Assembly (NCBI GenBank): GCA_002682825.1
Contig: NOKP01000015.1
Span: forward strand, 744,001-808,000
From: Neonectria sp. B-13
Taxonomy: Eukaryota; Ascomycota; Sordariomycetes; Hypocreales; Nectriaceae
Length of the DNA stretch: 64,000 nt
Direction: 5' to 3'
Part shown: positions 19,114-30,450 of the stretch, piece by piece
Numbering within the stretch: position 1 is the stretch's first letter
Layout of the letters: each line of letters begins with the position of its first letter
Made by a program: the position numbers and the translations under genes
Notes under the pieces: model-generated
The model's database searches: none
What the model was told of the DNA's origin: nothing
Seen by the model: only the letters and a program-made list of their open reading frames with translations

Positions 19114-19427
19114 GACGCAGGAGGACGAGCGCGAGGTGGAAATGGCCGCGGCGTTACCAAGCACCTTTTTCGGGAAAATGCAATGAGGTAAGGTACAATC
19201 TCTCCATACATCGTGGTGTAACGGAGATATGTTGTTTCCCGGAACAGTGCGGCGTACGTGACCCTAAGGCTAAGGAGCAGCACCACCACCACCAACAGCA
19301 GCAGAAACAGCGACAGTAGCAGAAGCAGGGGCACACCAACGCGCTCCTTGCGGAACCTGCAAGGAACAAGGACGCCAACAAGGATGACAACAAGGACGCC
19401 TACAAGGACGACGACACTCCCATGTAG
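19114..19427 (+). pseudogene. Decayed paralogue of the CCHC zinc-knuckle gene
   Basis: Homology to the gene at 6848-7498 is visible at the DNA level through the Gly/Arg region (GGRARGGNGRGVTKH), the exon end (TGCAATGAG), the following intron (19188-19247, 60 nt, with matching internal words ATCTCTC and GTTTCC) and the next exon. The knuckle is broken: CNE then CGVRDPKAKE, with the His and last Cys replaced by Pro and Gln. An in-frame TAG interrupts a Gln/His-rich tract at 19317-19319. The frame then continues through a Lys/Asp-rich tail like that of the intact copy and stops at 19425-19427. Orientation is opposite to the intact copy. Confidence 0.6.
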
Positions 19428-20388
19428 GGTTAGAAACTGATAACAATTATTTGAGTAATACTAATACTGAAAAAGATCCTAAATAATAATACTAACGCTG
19501 CATTGTATTTATTTTAGCATTAGTAGTACAACCAATGGTGCTTTTGCCGACCGCTCCCATGGAGGAGACGTAGATCTTCCCTGGTCGACCTGGTGGGAAG
19601 GACAGTGAAAAGAATGGCCTATAACTAGAAAAAACTTGGGAGTCACAATGATGACGGTGTGCCTCATGCGGCGCCGGCTTTCTGCAGCACTGGTTCCCTC
19701 ATTGTCCACGTGAAATGTCCTCCAGCCAACCAAATCTGATAGGTGAAGTTGGAACGGTTCTCAGGGGTACAAACGTCCCAAACGGGAGGACTCAAGAGCC
19801 GTATGACATAGTCCTATGGAGTTTGCTTCACCGATCTGTTTGAGGCAGTTTCAGAACGGTAGATGCCGTTTGATCTTCTCCTTTGCGTCTTCCGGTGGGC
19901 ACTAGGATGGCAAGACAAGGCAGTTATATGGTGCCTCGTCAAGGGACAGAGACGTGCTAAGGCTTTCAGTTCGGCGCAATACCATTACTCCCGCGCAACA
20001 TTCCCTTTTACCCGGTGCCGCGACTGGTGATTTCACACTCTCCGGCATATATTCGAACTCAACTGTATGGTAGGAGAAGTGGTCGGGCGACGTAGTCCTA
20101 GATTGCGGGTCCAGGGTCAGCGACTACCAATATCCGGCCATTTCCACTAATCAACATCCGTTCGTCCCGGACATGCAACGTCCCAGCACAAAACAACGTT
20201 ACAGTAGCAAGTTCAGGAACAAGGAACAAAGTTCGGGATTGAAAGCTATCCGCCCAGGCGCCGATCTACGAAAACACCCGTCTACTACAAAAATGCTCAT
20301 CAATCGTAACATTGTTTCCGCCCGAGCCCTGTCAGCCCCCATGCCTGCCGTTTGGATCCGTTCACCGCTCACTTGTCGTACTGGCCAC
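19428..20388. other. Intergenic, nothing recognised
   Basis: AT-rich sequence at 19430-19520, then non-coding sequence forming the 3' flank of the FHF-complex gene. Confidence 0.45.
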
Positions 20389-23300
20389 TTACACAAACCT
20401 GACCTCATCAAACAGGCCTGCTCGGACTTGTACCAAGCTCGCCAGTTCAAACATGAAGGATTGCAGGATCATGACATTTGTGACAATGTGTGAGACGGAG
20501 ACTGTTCCTGGCTCCTCGTCCTTTTGCTTGCTCTCTTCCTTGGTCTCTTCTTTGCTCACTTCCCTGCTCTCAATGTTTTCGGACGTCTCCTCTTCAGCCA
20601 CTGCAGCAACTGACTCGGTCTCGTTCTCTTCGTCAGCGTCGACGTCCGCGGGCTCCGGCATAGGCTTCTTGTCAAACTTGAGAGGAATGGGATCCACCTT
20701 GGCAGCGGGAAGCCCAACTCGCTTAGATAGAATGGTCTGGTCAATCGCCGCAAACGCCGCCATCTGGCTGGCGACACCATGATCCCTAGCCCCGTGGGAC
20801 CCTGCCTCCTCTCGAACTCGGCTCCGAGATTGGCTTCGGCCGGTGCTGACTCCTCGCTCGCTGTGGATCTCCTTTGGCGGGGCCAGGCCAGGCTTGGAGC
20901 CTGGGGTCGCATTTCCGCTGCCGGAGCTTCTGTTCTGCTCCTTGCGTCCTCGGGGGGTTGTGGAGCGACTTGGAGTTCCCAGTTCCGACAGAAGGCGATG
21001 AGCTAGGCCCTCCAATGCAGATGGTCGTGAAGGTGACCCGCTCCTTGAGACCTCATCCATGCTTCTGCGATCCGGTGTTTCCTGTTGCGCAGGAGTCGCC
21101 TTTTGTGTAGGAGCTGCGCTGTTCAACATGGCATCGGCGGTCTGGAAAGCCTCGCGCCGTTGTTGTACCAAGTCGTCGAACCGCGGAATCGTCTTCTTGT
21201 ACAATGCGACTTGCTCCTCCAGGTGTTTGAGAACATTAAGCACGCGAGGCACAGACGTCTGGTTCCACTGTGGTCGCTGTCGACACTTCTCCATCGCCTT
21301 GATTTGCTCCTGCTCTGCTGACTGGGGCATGTCCAGCTCGATGTCGGCTTCCGTGGCTTCGTCCTCTGCTAGGTCCTCTGTTGCCTCGTTTTCGTCCCCG
21401 TCGTACGTGTAAGAGCTGGGGCTTCGAGCCAACCATCCCTCAATTTTCATGTAGCCGCAAATAGCCAGGTCCACCAAGGTCTCCGTCACGGACAGGTTGG
21501 TTTCCACTGGGTTGATGAAGAAGGTCTCGAGCAAATCCAACAACGCATTTAGGAGAGGATCATCGGGACGGAGAGTATGGTCTCCAACGTCTCGGGGAGC
21601 CCCGGGCAGACTATCAGCAACAGCTGGCGTCCTCTGGTTACTTGCGGACACCCTCGGCGCCACCAGCTTGATTGAACACGGGTGACTCTCCAGTCGGGAC
21701 ATGGTATCTCTGAGAACGCCCTGGTAAACCTCATCGAAGTTGTCCTGCCCACCAATGGTTCCAGCTAGGGACATGATGTACTCGACCTCCTGCTCATGAG
21801 CGCCAACGGTCCGGCGGGTGTTGCTGATGGGCAGAATATCGGTTCTAAGCAGAGTGATGATGGCATACCGATGGTGTCGCTTCAAGATAGCCGACACTAA
21901 CTGAAGTGTAACATGAATGGTCTGCTGGTTTCGCGATCTCAAACAGGCGAGGATGAGGTCCACCAAGTTAAACAGCAAAGGCGTAATTGTAGTGTCAGAC
22001 TTCTCTGCCATCATGGTGGCAAGATCCATCGACTTTCGCTTCCGGGCAAGGCTAACCGATGACCTTTCGCCAGCCCGATTCGATTCCCTCGAATCAGGCA
22101 ATGCTAAGAGATAATGAAGGATAAGGTTGATCATGTCGGGGTGGTCTAGGGATTCAAGGATGCGGCGGAGATAGGTCAAAACAGCCACTGAGGATCCTCC
22201 ATCGATATCAGAGGACTCGAGCAGGGACGGGTATCTGAGCATGTCAGTAAAAGTCAGTTGTGAGACAAACAGAAACATACAATAATTGCTGCAGGAAAAT
22301 GACTTGGAAGTGCTCCAACAAGGTCGACTTGACCTCCACCGACCGACAGTGGTTCAAGACGTCCTGCCAGAACAGGAGATGCGATAGAAAGGTTTCGAGG
22401 TGAGACTGAAACTCGGGCGAGCAGGAACTGATGACCTCGTAGTTGGACGTTGGGTGTTCATAGTCGGAGAAGGCGAGAATAGGAGGCAGATCGTGGGGAA
22501 GGTGATCAATGACCAGCTTGCGGCTCAGCTGGCTGTACAAGGCGCCCAATCCCGTGGCCATCAGAGTCGACAGGTCGCTCTCCACAATCCATTGCTCCAG
22601 CGGCCCCGAGCTTGAGGCCGCCTCGATGATATACAGTAGTCCCGTCCGCGCAAAGTCGCCCACCTTACCCTCATGGTGGATATAGTCCATCAGGATGTAG
22701 AAGAGGGGAAAATCGGCCCTCTGGGTGCGGCCAACGAAGGTGTCGCGGCTGTCTCGGTCCTTCTCGTCTCGGTGCGGTCCGCCGCGTTGCGTCTTAAACC
22801 ATGCGGGGAGGATCTCGGGGTCGAGGCGGATCTTGGTGGTGATGTTGAAGGCGAGTTCGACGACGCGGGACTCGGTGTCGAGGCCCAGGCGCACGCTGTT
22901 GACGCCGGTGATGCGCACGAGGAGGTTCGTCAGGCTGGCGGAGAAGGTCGAGTTTTCGACAAAGGCTTCCTCCTCGCTCTCGATGAGGGTCGCGAAGAAC
23001 AGCACGGCTTCCTTGATAATCCACTCATTGTACGAGGTCGTGGCAATCTTGCCTATGGGGACGTAGATCTGCTTGATGGAGGCGTACTGGATGCACGGGT
23101 GCGGTAGCGGACGGCGGCTCTCGTCGCTGAGGATGTTGGTGAGCTCCTGCAGGCGGATCTCGAGGTTTTCGGCGGCGTCGCTGTCTCGAGACAGGTTTCC
23201 AGAGGTCCTCCATGTTGACTGCGGTGATGACGATGTCAGTCCAAGTGTCGCACAGCATGGTTACGGCTCGGCCCGACGGCACGACGGTAAGGCACAGAGC

Positions 23301-23498
23301 GTCTGGGGAGGACTTCTCACGAGCAAGTGGCCATATTCCTTCTCGAAGCGATGCAGTCGTTTGGCAGGATCCTTTGCCTGGTCTTTGCGGGAGCTCCCGG
23401 AGGAGAGGGGGCTTAACAGGCGCGACCACTGCATGGCGCGGAGGCGTGGTTAGCTGATGGATCGAGGATTAGAGGTTCTCCCAACTCACAAAGTCCAT
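20389..23498 (-). CDS. fhipA: FHF-complex Hook-interacting protein (RAI16-like)
   Basis: Four exons, complement of 23490-23498, 23321-23428, 22281-23218 and 20389-22234; introns of 61, 102 and 46 nt; 966 aa. The first coding exon is only nine bases and gives MDF, followed by WSRLLSP, the expected start of this family. The RAI16-like region covers roughly residues 70-500 (ADFPLFYILMDYIHHEGKVG, FWQDVLNHCRSVEVKS, FLQQLLYPSLLESSDIDGG). The C-terminal third is acidic, Ser-rich and disordered, ending in a conserved SVSHIVTNVMILQSF and a short helix. In Aspergillus nidulans FhipA joins FTS and Hook to link early endosomes to dynein. The symbol is by family similarity. Confidence 0.85.
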
Positions 23499-24884
23499 GG
23501 CGCTGTTGGAGTCATCTCCGGGACGACGAGGGCGAGATATGGAGTGGTCTTTGTCGCATTACTCCACGGGGAGTCGGGACGTTTTGGCGTTGCAGCGCAG
23601 TTGCAGGAGTTGTGGATATGATAGAGCGCTGGCGTCGTCGCGAGTTGTCCGTCCGTCCACGGCCCACGGGCCACTGGACAGCATGTTCCCTGTCGAGTCA
23701 AGCAATGCATTGCCCCACGCCACGCCATGGTGGCTCTAGTCAGGGACGAAAGTGGCTGCGTGGCTGAGGTGGCTGAGATCCTCCCGGGTAGGCCTCAAGC
23801 ACTCAGCACGATGACGGCAATGAGCTACCTGCTCTTTGAGGGAACGGGTTATTGTATCTTGTATTCTATCAAAATCTACCCTTCTTATTGTACGTTTCTC
23901 TTTCAGAATTGTGCTGCTACTTAATTATAATAATCTCAACGCTTCAAAAGATGTAAGTGCATTGGTTCCATTCTCATTCAAGCTCACTGTTAATACCTAC
24001 AAAGATAGATTAAACTACAGAACCTTTGCCAATAAATCATGGATGCTTTGGAATGCAAAATTGTTTCTCGTATGAACTTATACTATGTAAGTATGCTTGA
24101 CTCTTTGCATTGACTAAGTGCATGCAGCGCTGTAGGATCCAGGTTTCATGTGTCGCCCACTCTGTAGCAGATGCCGACATCAAGACGTATGCGTGTGGAT
24201 GAGGGCAACAGACTACACAGTTTCGGCTGTTTGGTCAAAAGAGTAACGTTGCAACCCGTCATTCTTACTACCTTACTACAATATCACTTTCTAGGCAATG
24301 TTTGAACCACTTCTTCAGCAATTGTGACTTTGTCTCCTCTCTAGTTGAGAAGAAGTCTCATCACTGCCTCGCGGTAAGATCAATTCCTAGTAACCGCCTG
24401 AGCCGCCCCCTTAATAATTGCGATCTCGTTTCTTCGCCCCTTCCCAGATTAGTGAGAGGGACTGGGGGGGATCAAATGTGCACTTTTAGGGTCATCCGTC
24501 GGCTCTTGCAGTAACTCTGTACTATATTCTGTCGTAATTGGTCGTATAATTCGAGCCTGGTATCACTGCATATGCCGGAATCTTCATCATCCCAACCACC
24601 ACCAGAACGACGACACCATCTCAAACCTGAGGTCCCCAATGAACGCTGGCCACAAAGACAGGCAAAGTGCAGTGCCATTGGGAGTTGAAAGCAAACATGT
24701 GACCGTGAGAAACACAAATAACGGGCGGGGGAGGACCGAATGTTTGTAGATTTAGTAGGATGTCAGACTGTTATTCAAATTTCTTGTTCCTCAATTGAAG
24801 CTCTCCTCTCCCCGCCGAATCTATCTATGTCCTATTATTTTCTATTGCCTCCATCGCTTCCACTAGCAACAGTTCAAACTCATC
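23499..24884. other. Divergent intergenic region, nothing recognised
   Basis: About 1.4 kb between the FHF-complex gene and the next plus-strand gene. AT-rich at 23880-24080; no gene or repeat recognised. Confidence 0.5.
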
Positions 24885-26186
24885 ATGAGCCCCGGCCTGT
24901 TCTCATGGCTACCGTGCAACAAGAAGGCGAAGAAGAAGGCTTTCAAGGCTATCGCCCAGGTCGGTGCCAAAGCAGCACCGGTGGTGAAGATTGTCCAAGG
25001 AGTACATGGAATATCAAAAGTGGGCAATATGGTCCACAATGTGAATGAGGCGACTCACAGTTTCAACGACTTCATATCCAAAGCGACAGACCAATTCATC
25101 CCCGAAATGCGGGTGATGGGCCAATCCCTGTGCGACAGCGCCAAAATCTTCACATATTTTAGTGTCGCTGCAACAACGATTGGGATCGGCGCCAATCTGG
25201 TGTTGACCTACCAGGGAAACCAGGTCCTACAGCTAATCGCCGAGAGACTCAAGGATATCTCGATCGCCCTAACCGCCAAGATGATCCTCACTGCGCAGAA
25301 GGACTTCCCGCAATATGTGCATAACATGGTCGGAGAGCGCCTGGGTGAAACCTCTAATGACCCGGACCGCGAGCACTGGTTCTTTGTTTACCACCCGGAC
25401 AACGACTGGTATCCAAAGTTCTACCACCTTGTTGTACAGGAACCTCTCGGAGATAGATTTTGCGGCTACACCAACCAGATCGACACTGTCTTTCTTTTCA
25501 TGCTGGCGGCGCGGCGACGTATCCAGGAGGAGGAGTATCGTGCCAAAATGAAACAACGGCCGATTCGCCGAGTCAAACTGCATCTCCTCATCCCAGCGTA
25601 CCAGCCTATCCTTATTGCGGAGGCGCTGAAGATCCCAGAAGAAATTGGCGACTTTATCATGGAGGGTCGAATCAATAGCACTGTGGAGTTGGTCTGGTTG
25701 AACTTTGTGGAGGAACAAGAGCATTATGTCACGGGAATTGGCCGATGGGTTCCTCCGACTATTGGATGGTGGGACTGGTGTCAGTCAAAATTGGGCATGA
25801 AAAACGAGTCGCCTGTGTTGGGAGAGGCCAGAGTCTTGGGGACTAGACAGCAACTGCCGGAAGATGGCCGCGAGCAGGGGGTTGAGGGCAACCTTGGCGG
25901 CGATTCGGACCATGACGAAACTTCATCAGTGGCTGGTCAGTACGGATCTGACGACGAGAGGTATCGTCATGATGCCACGCCGTTGCACCAGCGGCGCCGA
26001 CGGCGCCATGGAAGACATCGTCACCAGAGTTCTGATGAAGACAGGGCACATCGCCGCAGAAGTGAACCAACTGACTATCAGCGACGGAATCAAGGTGAAG
26101 ACAGAGCAAGTCGACGTGGAAGTGAGTCAACTCTGGCCGATTCCTCTCATGGCCGATGGCATAGACGACGAAGTCCGGCCTCATGA
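24885..26186 (+). CDS. Unknown membrane-anchored protein with basic RS/RH-rich tail
   Basis: 433 aa, single exon; ATG at 24885 follows an AT-rich leader. The N-terminus is basic (NKKAKKKAFKAIAQ), followed by an amphipathic region. One likely membrane segment lies at residues 88-109. A conserved-looking globular part (about 115-305) contains FVYHPDNDWYPKFYHLV and WVPPTIGWWDWCQ. The last 100 residues are charged and rich in Arg, His and Ser. I do not recognise the family; the layout (short amphipathic N-terminus, one membrane helix, soluble domain) is compatible with a lipid- or membrane-associated protein, but this is inference. Confidence 0.75.
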   Translation: MSPGLFSWLPCNKKAKKKAFKAIAQVGAKAAPVVKIVQGVHGISKVGNMVHNVNEATHSFNDFISKATDQFIPEMRVMGQSLCDSAKIFTYFSVAATTIGIGANLVLTYQGNQVLQLIAERLKDISIALTAKMILTAQKDFPQYVHNMVGERLGETSNDPDREHWFFVYHPDNDWYPKFYHLVVQEPLGDRFCGYTNQIDTVFLFMLAARRRIQEEEYRAKMKQRPIRRVKLHLLIPAYQPILIAEALKIPEEIGDFIMEGRINSTVELVWLNFVEEQEHYVTGIGRWVPPTIGWWDWCQSKLGMKNESPVLGEARVLGTRQQLPEDGREQGVEGNLGGDSDHDETSSVAGQYGSDDERYRHDATPLHQRRRRRHGRHRHQSSDEDRAHRRRSEPTDYQRRNQGEDRASRRGSESTLADSSHGRWHRRRSPAS

Positions 26187-27125
26187 GAGAAACAAGGGTG
26201 CTAGAGCAAGAGCAGCGACGAGGGTGGTGATATAATGAGAATGGGAATATGAAAGGGAGACCAGATCGGGACAAGTTATTTATTCCTAATTGTTGATGCT
26301 TCTTCCAGCTGAATACACTCCTTTGACTGTCTTTATGAATTAGTGCGCCTTGATTACAAGCACACGTAACTACCGCTTTTGTGATTACCTAGCTAATTAG
26401 TGGTTATCCTGAAGGATAACATAATGCCGGGTCAACCTCAGCAGCTACCCCTTCTACCGTCACCGATTTGAACACCAACACCGTCAATATTACGATCATC
26501 TCAATTTTCAAGATAATAATTGAGAGATTAAGAGGTTGAAGGATGTGAGAAGTGTGTGCCAGCAACCATAAAATACGAATATTATTGATACGGCATATAG
26601 CAATTGTACACAGACTCGATGGCCTCGTGGCTACCGTGGCCGTCGACAATGAGGAGTCGTTTCTGGGGCTTTGCTGGATTTGTCTGTGAGATGAACAGTT
26701 CAAGGAGCCACCCTAAGGCGATCTCATTCGAGGTCCAACCCCTCTTAGATTCCGTAAACGTCTATCTCTCAAGACTGTAAGATTCTTTGGAACCACTGAT
26801 GTTGGACTGTTAAGCCCTTGGAAATGACGAGCAGACGAAGCGATGCTCCGGCAGCTGAGAGACACTTAAGAATTGAAGTCCAAACACGTGATCCAGGAGT
26901 CTTTATGGGCACATAACCTCGTTCTGCATATCTGAAGATCAACGACGGGAGTGATGTAGATGCTGCATGGCCTAATATGATTCAACGTTTAATTAAGTCA
27001 AAACGTCGGGGATAGGGGCCGGTACCTTGATCCACAAACTTGCGAGAGCCTCCACTATAATTAGGTGCCGGCGCTAGTACTGAGAAGCATAATTGCAGAA
27101 GTGATGGAGTTTGCACATTCGGCGC
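26187..27125. other. Intergenic, nothing recognised
   Basis: AT-rich non-coding sequence. A minus-strand stretch at about 27000-27085 is open but is not joined to the kinase fragment by a convincing splice site. Confidence 0.4.
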
Positions 27126-27338
27126 TCAGAAAATGGGCGGCGGGAAACGGTCGCCAAGGACAACAAAACGATACAGTTCATCGGCTGGTGGGAACGAAAA
27201 TCGTCCAGTGACGATGTGAACAAGAATGGCGCCAACGGACCACATGTCGGTTGCGAGGGAATAGGTATTGGATTCTGACAACGTCGACTTTGGCGATGAG
27301 CGGGAGTTTATGAATACCGATGATATACAAGTCGACAT
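27126..27338 (-). pseudogene. Protein-kinase fragment (subdomain IX region)
   Basis: The complement encodes YSLATDMWSVGAILVHIVTG, the DxWSxGxIL signature of a kinase C-lobe, followed by only about 25 residues and a stop. The upstream catalytic loop, DFG and APE motifs are not found in any frame over the preceding kilobase, and the C-lobe beyond subdomain IX is missing. An acceptor-like TTGTCAG precedes the fragment. It is best read as a truncated kinase remnant. Confidence 0.6.
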
Positions 27339-27469
27339 AAGATATATTGAAAAGGTACAGTAACCCCTTTCTTGCTCTTCTACAACTCAGACTCCAGTTT
27401 CTTTCCCGACTGATTGAGATGTCAATTTAGCGAATCCGCCGCAAAATGAATGTCCATATCTTGCTGGTT

Positions 27470-28188
27470 CTATTCCTGCGCGGAATTCCCTTCTCGTTCA
27501 ACAGCCGCGCTGATCTCAGGATGAAACCGAATAAGCATTCTCTGGGTAGTGATGTTGCCACTTTGGGCCATGTTCGCCTCGCTCTCCACCCTCAGCAACT
27601 TCCTCTCCAGCATCTTAAACTTGTCCAAGGCCCCCTCGATACTATACTCCAGAGCATCTACTCTGACGAGTAGCTCCCGCCGCTCTCGTTTCGCGTACTT
27701 GTCCGTCCCGCGTTCTAGCTCCATTAGTGTCTTCTCGATTTTGAGCTTCCACCTGGCTACCTCTCTGGTGCCTTCGTTAATCTTCTTATCCAGCAGCTCC
27801 TGGATGCGCCGGTGAAAGGCAAGACAGCGGTAGTCGAGTTTCTCCACGCGGCGGTAGTAGTTGCGATCCTGTGGGTTCAGCGTCAGTCGATGTCTTCAAG
27901 AGAAAGAAGGAGGATGGAGAGTAATACAGGGAGACGGCGGTGCTTGCAAGGGCGTCGTTGCCTGTGTCCTGAGAGTCTTGGTTGTTGCGAAGTGCTATCT
28001 TCATTACTGTCGTGAGGTTTCCCTGGGTTAGCGGGGGGAGCCATGAGCCTTGGTGTCGTCGTAGAAGCCGGGGCGTCACCGGAAACCGGAGGATTCTGAT
28101 CATCGACGTCGATCCAGGCACCATGGAGAGCGTTTTGAAGACGACGGGCTTTCTTACGTCGGCGAGAGTTGACTCTGCATTGAGGCAT
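27470..28188 (-). CDS. Unknown coiled-coil protein
   Basis: Two exons, complement of 27928-28188 and 27470-27868, intron 59 nt (donor GTATTA, branch GCTGAAC, acceptor CACAG); 219 aa. The first exon is basic at the start (NSRRRKKARRL), then Pro/Ser-rich. The second exon is almost entirely heptad-like helix (EKLDYRCLAFHRRIQELLDK onward). No family recognised. It is divergent from another coiled-coil gene at 28899, with about 710 bp between start codons. Confidence 0.6.
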
Positions 28189-28898
28189 GGTGGGCGAGTG
28201 TTGTTGTGTAGGGTGATAAGTTGGGCAGATGAGAGAGTCAACATCAAGAATACCACCACAAAAAATCATAAACAAGCAGCATCTCTTTTCCCTTGCAAAC
28301 GTTCCTTCTGGATCCAGTCTCCTCTTGTGCGGGAGACTTCTTTCAACCCGTATCTTGAAGTAGCGTTTGCTGGGTGTTTATCGTACCGGCGTTGCGGTCC
28401 ATCGCACCTCATCCTCACTTCACCTCCCTTTCGTCTGCATAAACAGTCAATGAATCACTGTTTACCTTGCGCCAACACAGGACTGGAGACCCACTGTCCA
28501 TAGAACTTCTGCCCATTGAACAGATGAAGACAATAGAAACGCACCGCAGGTGTTGCAGTGAATCATTGCCGACCGAGATCTGCCAGCTGCCACCAGTTCT
28601 GGCTGCCTGTATAAATCTCGTCTCCTTCCTTCTCAGGTTTCTTTTCTTTCTTTCTTCATCAACCCACGCACCCAACTCACAGGGTCTCGCGAAGACTATC
28701 CTTTTTCTTCCTCTTCTTCCCCTCTACACACTCACTCCTCCCTTCTTCTTTCTACTTCCCCATACTCTTCCTTGCCTTGGAAATCATTTCCCTCATCACA
28801 TCATCTCGAATCAGCTCGCTCGAGTTTCTTGTTGTCCACTCCAACTTCACCCCCGTCTTCGTCGTTAAACGCCCCCTCCTTCGTCTTATTTGCCTAGA
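28189..28898. promoter_or_regulatory. Shared divergent promoter region
   Basis: Region between the two coiled-coil genes. The right part, 28620-28860, is strongly pyrimidine-rich (long CT tracts), typical of fungal core promoters just upstream of the plus-strand start. Confidence 0.5.
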
Positions 28899-30089
28899 AT
28901 GACCATCCAGCTGCAGGACATTGACATGAACAGTCATTATTCACCACCCAAGGTATGTCTGCATTTCTTTTCTCATCCACCTCGACTGCGCTCCCCGTCA
29001 GGGTCCCTTCTTCCCTGTTGTGAGACCGAAGCATAAAGTTACCTTTGCATGGCGACTGGGTTTCAGCGTTTGGTTTCAGATGCTGGTTCCTAGATGCAAG
29101 GTCCTGAGTTGTCCTTTCAGGTGTTCTCGAACATCTCCAGGCTTAGCTTGGCTTTGCAGTTCAGGTCGCTTCAAAGGCTCCTGGAGTCAGCCTCAAGACA
29201 CCTCCTTCGGCGGCACGTAAATCGGGCTGGCTCGGCTTCACTGTGGTCGCCGTCGAACGGAATGGTGTCTTCCAGGCTTTGCTCTGGCCCCTTGACTCCA
29301 AGGGCCTGCGGGCTCATGTCAGTTTACTCGAGACGTACAGCCCATACTAGCCTCGATGCGCCTTGGCTCTTTAAGGTCCGCTCTGAACGACCGCGTGGGG
29401 ACTGTCCAGATGTCACTTGGTGTGTTCTGGGACTGGCAATCGGGGTTCAGAAGTTGGTTCCGGGAGGATCATAGTGCAGCTCGAGTGTCAGACATACTCA
29501 GCTAGGGTTCTCTTGGCTGACAGGATGTGAAAACTAGGCAACCTCTCCCCCAGATCTTGGCACTACCGAAGAGACGGAACTCATCGCGGGCCAATCCAAA
29601 GAAACGTCTGAAACGTTTGCCAAGCACTCCGAGTTCATCGCAGACAACGACGACATGATCAACTACTGTGGCAAAATCCTCTTCCATCTCGAAGAGGAGC
29701 TCAAGTGTCGCGAAAAGACGCTGGAACAGTTCAAGGAGGAGTGGCAGAAGAAGTTCAAGGACCTTCAAACCTGGAGCTTCGAGGTCGGTGGCTGGGTCAT
29801 AGAAGCCAAGCAGGAAACCCAAGCTGCAAACACCGGCAATCTCGCCAAGTCCAGAGATTTGGAGAAGAAACTGTGTCGGTTCCAAAATGTAGTCGAAGGT
29901 TTGGTCGACGCAAATAAGCAGTGCAACTTGCTCAGAACTTGCACCCCGGAAACCCCCGGATGCGACGCCCAAGTCGCTGAGGAGATGGCAATGCTTGAGT
30001 GGAAGAAGAGAGTCATCCGCCTGGAGGAGATCGTTAACCGACTTATGGTGGACGACACCGCCAAAGGGGTGGACGGCATGAGCCTTTAA
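28899..30089 (+). CDS. Unknown coiled-coil protein with a long first intron
   Basis: Exons 28899-28952 and 29538-30089; 201 aa. The first exon gives MTIQLQDIDMNSHYSPPK, and the acceptor at 29536-29537 (AACTAG, after GCTGAC) continues in phase with ATSPPDLGTTEETE. The second exon is helical and charged throughout, with six cysteines (for example KCREKTLEQF and LLRTCTPETPGC). The intron of 585 nt is about ten times longer than the others in this window; an unseen small exon inside it is possible. No family recognised. Confidence 0.6.
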
Positions 30090-30450
30090 CTGAGATGGGA
30101 ATGACGTGAAGTGACTTGTGTTGCACAGTCATGACAAGACCATACGTACCTGTACCTGACATCCTGGGACTTTGGAGTAGTAACGGGCGTTCTACTCGGA
30201 CTGCACCGCGTGAACCACCCCTAACAATCAGACTTACCTAAACACACCTCCATACTACTGGTTAGATATTGCATAATCCTTCAATGACATTAGATCTTAC
30301 CTTGCAGACACATCACATAAATTATCCTGGACACTAGATAACAAAGGCACTGCTTTTATTCTTCTGCACGCGCTATCCAATAGCCTATCAACCTAAACAA
30401 AAAACTCGCTGTCTTCGGCGCTGTCACATGGTCTGGCGTTGCCACCACCT
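30090..30450. other. Convergent 3' flank
   Basis: AT-rich non-coding sequence between two convergent genes; nothing recognised. Confidence 0.5.
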
